DNA from: Peribacillus sp. FSL E2-0218
GTDB lineage: Bacteria > Bacillota > Bacilli > Bacillales > DSM-1321
NCBI RefSeq assembly: GCF_037992945.1
Contig: NZ_CP150304.1
Location: 3,103,501 to 3,167,500 of the forward strand
DNA: 64,000 nt
Direction: 5' to 3'
Part shown: positions 59,965-64,000 of the stretch, in pieces
Numbering within the stretch: position 1 is the stretch's first letter
How the letters are laid out: each line of letters opens with the position of its first letter
Notes under the pieces: generated by a model
The model's database searches: none
What the model was told of the DNA's origin: nothing
The model's input: the letters and a program-made list of their open reading frames with translations, nothing else
Program-made: the position numbers and the translations under genes

Positions 59965-60504
59965 TTAATTCATTCCGAAAACGAGTGTAACGACGATGAC
60001 GGCGGCGATGATTCCGATTAAATCCGCCAAGAGGCCGACCTTCAGGGCGTCGCCCATTTTTTTGATGCCGACTGCTCCAAAGTAAACGGTCAATACATAG
60101 AAGGTGGTGTCCGTGCTTCCCTGAATGGTGGCTGCTAGGCGGCCAACAAATGAATCCGGCCCATAAACCGAAATCAGGTCACTGGTCATGCCCAATGCAG
60201 CCGTACCCGATATGGGCCTGATTATCGCAAGAGGTAACACCTCTGACGGAAAATGCAAAAGCGCAAGCAAGGGGTTTACTAATTGGACAAAGTAATCCAA
60301 AGCACCAGATGCCCTAAACACCGAAATTGCCACTAACATCCCCACCAAGAAAGGAATGAGGGAAAAGGACATGTTAATTCCTTCTTTCCCCCCCTCGACG
60401 AAGGTTTCATAGGTCGGGACTCTTTTCAGTGTACCGTACAGCAATACGGAGAGAATCAAAAGCGGTATCATCCAAATCGAAATGGTGGTCATCCAATGCA
60501 ACAT
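59965..60504 (-). CDS. spmB: Spore maturation protein B
   Basis: Membrane protein of 179 residues with about five transmembrane helices and the nucleoside-recognition/gate domain pattern (MSFSLIPFLVGMLVAISVFR, LIRPISGTAALG type). Loss of SpmA and SpmB reduces spore core dehydration and heat resistance in B. subtilis. The start MLHWMTTIS follows GGGAGGG; the 18-codon longer frame overlaps spmA. Only one base separates it from spmA. Confidence 0.93.
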   Translation of the reverse strand: MLHWMTTISIWMIPLLILSVLLYGTLKRVPTYETFVEGGKEGINMSFSLIPFLVGMLVAISVFRASGALDYFVQLVNPLLALLHFPSEVLPLAIIRPISGTAALGMTSDLISVYGPDSFVGRLAATIQGSTDTTFYVLTVYFGAVGIKKMGDALKVGLLADLIGIIAAVIVVTLVFGMN

Positions 60505-60505
60505 T

Positions 60506-61099
60506 CTATTCCCTCCCGTTCTTTTTTCTCCTGTAATAGAAATATCGATCGATCGCAATTCCTCCGATGGCAGAAATGGCCGTGGCTATTATGGTCGGAA
60601 AAACGATGTCGGTTGGTGAATGGGAATCGTAATTCATGCGGATTGCGATGACTGTCGTTGGAATCAACGTTACGCTTGATGTATTGATCGCCAAAAAAGT
60701 AACCATCGACCGGCTGACGGTCGCTTTACCGCCATTTAATTTTTTCAGCTGCTCCATGGCTTTTATCCCAAGGGGAGTAGCGGCATTCCCTAGACCGAAT
60801 GTATTGGCCATCATATTCGAGAGAATATACCCCATGGCAGGATGATTGGGCGGGACTTCAGGAAATAACCATCGCATGAATGGCTTGAACAAGGTGGATA
60901 GCTTATCAAGCAGTCCCGATTCCTCGGCAATCTTCATCAAACCAAGCCAAAAAACAAGGATGCTCATCAGGCCCAAACAGAGGGTGACCGCTTCCTTCGC
61001 GCTGACAAAAAGGGCTTCATTCACCTGATCCATCGTCCCATTGATCATGCCAAATACAATCCCTATGACGAACATTCCACCCCAGATGTAATTAACCAT
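60506..61099 (-). CDS. spmA: Spore maturation protein A
   Basis: Partner of SpmB, 197 residues, with about four to five transmembrane helices and the conserved GLGNAATPLGIKAMEQL segment near residue 98 and VTFLAINTSSVTLIPTTVIA near 130. It overlaps the dacB end by eight bases. The dacB-spmA-spmB order is that of B. subtilis, and mother-cell expression is expected. Confidence 0.94.
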   Translation of the reverse strand: MVNYIWGGMFVIGIVFGMINGTMDQVNEALFVSAKEAVTLCLGLMSILVFWLGLMKIAEESGLLDKLSTLFKPFMRWLFPEVPPNHPAMGYILSNMMANTFGLGNAATPLGIKAMEQLKKLNGGKATVSRSMVTFLAINTSSVTLIPTTVIAIRMNYDSHSPTDIVFPTIIATAISAIGGIAIDRYFYYRRKKNGRE

Positions 61100-62252
61100 T
61101 GCGTTCTATTCCCAACACCGCTTCGAACATCTCAGCCCAAGATGATTGGAATGATTGCTGCTTGAAGCTCTCTTTTGATTCCCCATAAAAAATCGAGCGC
61201 GTACCTATTTTCTTTCCATCAAGATAAATGGAAGCCCTGCCGACCACTTCCGGAATTTTCCGTTTGTCCTCCCAAGCCTTCTTCGGCTTCAGCAATTTCA
61301 TTTTTACCTTGATCAGGTCGCTTTCTTCCTTTGTCAGTGGGTACGTGAAATCGTTCTTAATGTATACATGTCCTTTATACGTTTTATTTTTCAAGTCCTT
61401 TACCGGGCCTTGCGGCAAGATTTCCGTCCGCTTGTACTCCTTAAAAGCGGATTCATACATTTGAATATGATCATTCCAATCATCGGGTCCATTCAATGTC
61501 ACCGCAATCAAGTCATGACCATTTTTTGTTGCCGTCGTGACCAAGGTGCGTTTTGCCAGTTTCGTATAGCCGGTTTTGCCGCCTGTGCAATACTCATATA
61601 ATTGTGTAAGAAGGCGGTTCTTGTTCTTCCATACATAATCCCATTGTTCAGTTGAATTGGGGGCCCTATGCACCTTCGTGCCGGCAATCTTTGCATACGT
61701 GTCATTTCGCATGGCATAACGAGTCAATATGGCCATGTCATAAGCAGTCGAATAATGGTTTTTCGTATTATCAAGTCCATGTGGATTTGAAAAGTGTGTA
61801 TTTTTCATGCCAATCTCTTCCGCCTTTTGATTCATCATCCAGACGAACCCATCCAGGCTCCCGCCAACTTTTTCGCTGATTGCAACGGCTGCATCATTTC
61901 CTGAACGCAGCATCAGCCCATAAACCAAATCTTCAAGCTTGATCTTTTCTCCTTCTTTTAAATAAAGGGAAGAACCCTCCGTCCCGAAAGCATTGCTGCT
62001 TACCTTTACTTTTTCATCCATTTCTCCGGATTCGATGGCGAGAATCGCCGTCATGATTTTTGTGATGCTTGCTATGCGATTCTTCTCATGAGCATTCACT
62101 TCATAAATGACCCTCCCGCTTTCCTCATCCATAAGGATCGCACTATGGGCGCTGACGGCTACATTTGCTTTCGCGCTTTGTACAGGTGCCATGAAAGACA
62201 ACAGGAGAATGACGATACATAAACTCGATAACCCTTTATATGGAAAACGCAT
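61092..62252 (-). CDS. dacB: Sporulation D-alanyl-D-alanine carboxypeptidase (PBP5*)
   Basis: Penicillin-binding protein that trims cortex peptides and so limits cross-linking. The 386-residue precursor has a signal peptide (about 1-28) and the three active-site motifs SITK (S62-K65), SGN (117-119) and KTG (226-228), then a C-terminal beta domain and an amphipathic tail. A sigma-E-like promoter lies directly upstream. It is first in the dacB-spmA-spmB operon. Confidence 0.95.
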   Translation of the reverse strand: MRFPYKGLSSLCIVILLLSFMAPVQSAKANVAVSAHSAILMDEESGRVIYEVNAHEKNRIASITKIMTAILAIESGEMDEKVKVSSNAFGTEGSSLYLKEGEKIKLEDLVYGLMLRSGNDAAVAISEKVGGSLDGFVWMMNQKAEEIGMKNTHFSNPHGLDNTKNHYSTAYDMAILTRYAMRNDTYAKIAGTKVHRAPNSTEQWDYVWKNKNRLLTQLYEYCTGGKTGYTKLAKRTLVTTATKNGHDLIAVTLNGPDDWNDHIQMYESAFKEYKRTEILPQGPVKDLKNKTYKGHVYIKNDFTYPLTKEESDLIKVKMKLLKPKKAWEDKRKIPEVVGRASIYLDGKKIGTRSIFYGESKESFKQQSFQSSWAEMFEAVLGIERNG

Positions 62253-62287
62253 GAGTGCCCCCTCGTCTCTTTACTTGTTTTTGTACA

Positions 62288-62315
62288 AGTTTATGCAGGG
62301 GGACAAGTGTTATGA
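62288..62315 (-). promoter_or_regulatory. Sigma-E-type promoter of dacB
   Basis: Minus strand TCATAAC, 13 bases, CATAAACT, close to the sigma-E pattern of a -35 ATA element and a CATAnnnT -10. It lies about 40 bases before dacB, a gene known to be sigma-E dependent in B. subtilis. Confidence 0.6.
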
Positions 62316-62353
62316 TTAAAAAGAATTGAAAGTGGCTGTATAACTCCTACAGG

Positions 62354-62397
62354 CATACAAAAAAAACGATAGGAGCCCCCATCGTTTTTTTTGTATG
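62354..62397. terminator. Long palindromic hairpin, first terminator copy
   Basis: CATACAAAAAAAACGAT and ATCGTTTTTTTTGTATG are perfect 17-base arms around AGGAGCCCCC. The T-rich arms allow termination in both directions. A near copy of its core (ATAGGAGCCCCTATCG) lies at 62556-62571 on the other side of the IS remnant. Confidence 0.75.
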
Positions 62398-62412
62398 CGT
62401 TGGACTGCTTTA

Positions 62413-62555
62413 GGACATGGCAAGGTCCAAAACTGGCCTAACAAAGAGGACTCGTAGAGCCCTGATCTTTAAAATTCAGGCGAACATTCAAAGAGAATTT
62501 CAAAAGGGGGACGGAATGTTACATTCCGTCCCCCTTTTATCTACGAACTGAAACG
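62413..62555 (+). mobile_element. Solitary 3'-end remnant of the IS1182-type element
   Basis: About 143 bases resembling the left end of the IS remnant at 46576-46719, in opposite orientation. Shared blocks include GGACATG(G/A)CAAGGTCCAAAA, CTCGTAGAGCC, the AAAAGGGG hairpin and the terminal inverted repeat (ACGAACTGAAACG here). No transposase coding sequence remains beyond the terminal codons. It is flanked by ATAGGAGCCCCC and ATAGGAGCCCCT. Confidence 0.7.
62502..62538 (-). terminator. IS-derived hairpin acting downstream of the FAD oxidoreductase
   Basis: AAAAGGGGGACGGAATG and its near-perfect complement, more than 16 pairs, with T-rich arms. On the minus strand it follows the oxidoreductase stop by about 50 bases, so it and the hairpin at 62556 can end that transcript. 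Confidence 0.65.
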
Positions 62556-62584
62556 ATAGGAGCCCCTATCGAATTATTTTTCTA

Positions 62585-64000
62585 TTATACTAATAATGCA
62601 GCGATTTCATCGATTTTCTTGGCACCGAATACGACTTCTTCATCATTGATGATCATAGCCGGAACGCTCATGACTTTATATTTCTTTTTAATTTCCTGGA
62701 AATTACTGATATCGACCATTTCCGCTTCAACATTAGGGTTTTCGATTGCAATGCGCTGTGCACCGACCACAACATCCGGACAATAATGACACGCCAATGA
62801 AACCATAACCTTAATGTTCGCTTTTTTACTGATTCCTTTAATCGAATTCAATACCGTTGAATCCAAAGCCTGACCAGGACCAGCCAAGTTATAGATGGCC
62901 AAGATGAACGAATTCAATTCGTGCCCGCCTGGTACACCGTGGTATTTGACCCCGCTGTATTCACCGCTCGCATTCAGGAGGGAAACGACAGGGAATTTAT
63001 CAGCATTGATTTTTTCCTCAATTTCCTTATTCTCGCCCTTCGAGAACAACTCAAGATGAAGCTTGTCACCTAGTTCGGCAACATCCAGTAAGAAGTCACG
63101 CAATTCCACTGACTTTGGCAAACTTTCATCCACGATGGATACCAATGTAACGTCGCTCTCCATCTTGCCGAAGATTCCCTTCAATTGGCCGCGCAATGCA
63201 TCACTTAATAATGCGCTCTTCCCAGCCGGGACGGCAGCTTGTTCCTTCTTCGCCGGTTTTTCCACCTCAGGCTCATCCTTGATGCCTAAGCGATCTTTTT
63301 CCTCGGCGATATATTTGCCAGCATCCGTTGCCGCAATCGCACCGTCAGATACGGCCGTGATTATCTGGCGCAGGGATTTTGGCCTTAAGTCACCAGCCGC
63401 ATATACCCCATTCACAGTCGTCTTCATATCATCATCCGTAAGAATGTAACCTGCATGGTCCATTTCGATATGACCGCGGAAGATTTCCGTTTTCGGCTCA
63501 TATCCTATGAATACAAATACTCCGAATGTATTATCTTCTTCTTTCGCCATATATTCAAATTCCACTTTGGTCTTATTATTGATGAAGCGGGCACTTTGAA
63601 TCATCCCGTCTCCATATACACCAAGGATTTCCGTATTGAATTTCACTTCAATCTTATCATTTGCCATTACTTTATCCACGATCGACGGGGCACAAGTGAA
63701 GCTTGATTCCCGGGCAATTATGGTAACTTTCGTAGCAAAGCGGGTCAGGAAGATGGCCTCTTCGGCAGCTGCATATCCAGCACCGATAACGAAAACCTCC
63801 AGCCCATCAAAGAATTCACCATCACACGTTGAGCAATAAGCTACGCCGCGTCCTGTAAATTCCTCTTCACCCGGAAATCCAAGTGTTCTCGGTGAAGCAC
63901 CTGTTGCGATGATGATCGCGCGGGCATGGTAGTCTCCGCCAAGGGTTTTAACGACTTTTACCTCCCCGGAGAAATCGACGCCCGTAACGTCGGCTTTTGC
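62585..64000 (-). CDS. FAD-dependent thioredoxin reductase-like protein with thioredoxin-fold C-terminus (partial)
   Basis: The frame is open to the window edge, giving the last 471 residues; the N-terminus lies outside. The visible part has a thioredoxin-reductase core with redox motif YCSTCDGEFFDG (CxxC), NADPH fold VFVIGAGYAAAEEA, and YAAGDLRPKSLRQIITA of the FAD domain. A Lys/Glu/Pro linker follows, then a tandem thioredoxin-fold region with a second CxxC in SLACHYCPDVVVGAQ. This is an AhpF-like set of modules in the opposite order, so electrons could pass from NADPH via FAD to the second disulfide within one chain. The partner is unknown. Confidence 0.88.
   Translation of the reverse strand, partial: AKADVTGVDFSGEVKVVKTLGGDYHARAIIIATGASPRTLGFPGEEEFTGRGVAYCSTCDGEFFDGLEVFVIGAGYAAAEEAIFLTRFATKVTIIARESSFTCAPSIVDKVMANDKIEVKFNTEILGVYGDGMIQSARFINNKTKVEFEYMAKEEDNTFGVFVFIGYEPKTEIFRGHIEMDHAGYILTDDDMKTTVNGVYAAGDLRPKSLRQIITAVSDGAIAATDAGKYIAEEKDRLGIKDEPEVEKPAKKEQAAVPAGKSALLSDALRGQLKGIFGKMESDVTLVSIVDESLPKSVELRDFLLDVAELGDKLHLELFSKGENKEIEEKINADKFPVVSLLNASGEYSGVKYHGVPGGHELNSFILAIYNLAGPGQALDSTVLNSIKGISKKANIKVMVSLACHYCPDVVVGAQRIAIENPNVEAEMVDISNFQEIKKKYKVMSVPAMIINDEEVVFGAKKIDEIAALLV

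Overview
This window is low-GC Bacillaceae chromosome. Gene content and order follow the Bacillus subtilis region that runs from aroF through spoIVA, gpsA-der, cmk, sleB-ypeB, gudB, recS, fer, serA, sigX-rsiX and resABCDE to spmAB-dacB. Several residents are spore-specific (spoIVA, ypeB, sleB, spmA, spmB, dacB). Protein divergence and the accessory genes suggest a Peribacillus/'Bacillus simplex'-like organism rather than B. subtilis itself. That genus call comes from memory and was not computed. Nearly all genes lie on the minus strand; the exceptions are ypzI, fer and serA.

Layout. (1) 0-8 kb: TPR protein YpiA, then the aromatic supraoperon aroF(aroC)-aroB-aroH-hisC-tyrA-aroE(aroA). The trp genes that sit between aroH and hisC in B. 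subtilis are missing. (2) 8-16 kb: cheR, ndk, menaquinone side-chain and ring-methylation genes hepS-menG-hepT, mtrA(folE)-mtrB (TRAP), the HU gene hbs, and spoIVA. (3) 16-23.3 kb: yphF-yphE, then an accessory cassette between yphE and gpsA: a putrescine-type aminotransferase, a sigma-54 activator and an APC permease. Both metabolic genes have near-consensus -24/-12 sigma-54 promoters. (4) 23-35 kb: gpsA-der, yphA, ypzI, fni, ypfD, plsC, cmk, ypfB, PilZ protein YpfA/MotI, ypeB-sleB and prsW. (5) 35-46 kb: ansA, bdr(ypdA), gudB, mecB(ypbH), a MerR protein carrying the B12-photoreceptor signature, then ypbG, ypbF, ypbE, ypbD, recS and ypbB. (6) 46-51 kb: fer behind a Fur-box-like promoter, a decayed IS element with a dispersed repeat inside it, ribU under an FMN riboswitch, and serA. 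(7) 50.5-62 kb: rsiX-sigX with an autoregulatory ECF promoter, resE-resD, resC-resB-resA, rluB, spmB-spmA-dacB. (8) 62.3-64 kb: a second remnant of the same IS end and an edge-truncated FAD/thioredoxin-type oxidoreductase.

How the genes connect: the shikimate pathway genes supply chorismate, which also feeds menaquinone (hepST, menG); fni supplies isoprenoid units. resABC and resDE handle cytochrome c assembly and redox control. spoIVA, dacB-spmAB and sleB-ypeB cover spore coat, cortex and germination. No prophage, CRISPR array, rRNA, tRNA or secondary-metabolite cluster is visible. The most notable signals are the sigma-54 polyamine cassette, the putative cobalamin photoreceptor, and IS remnants sitting in terminator hairpins. 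I found no clearly unprecedented multi-gene system.
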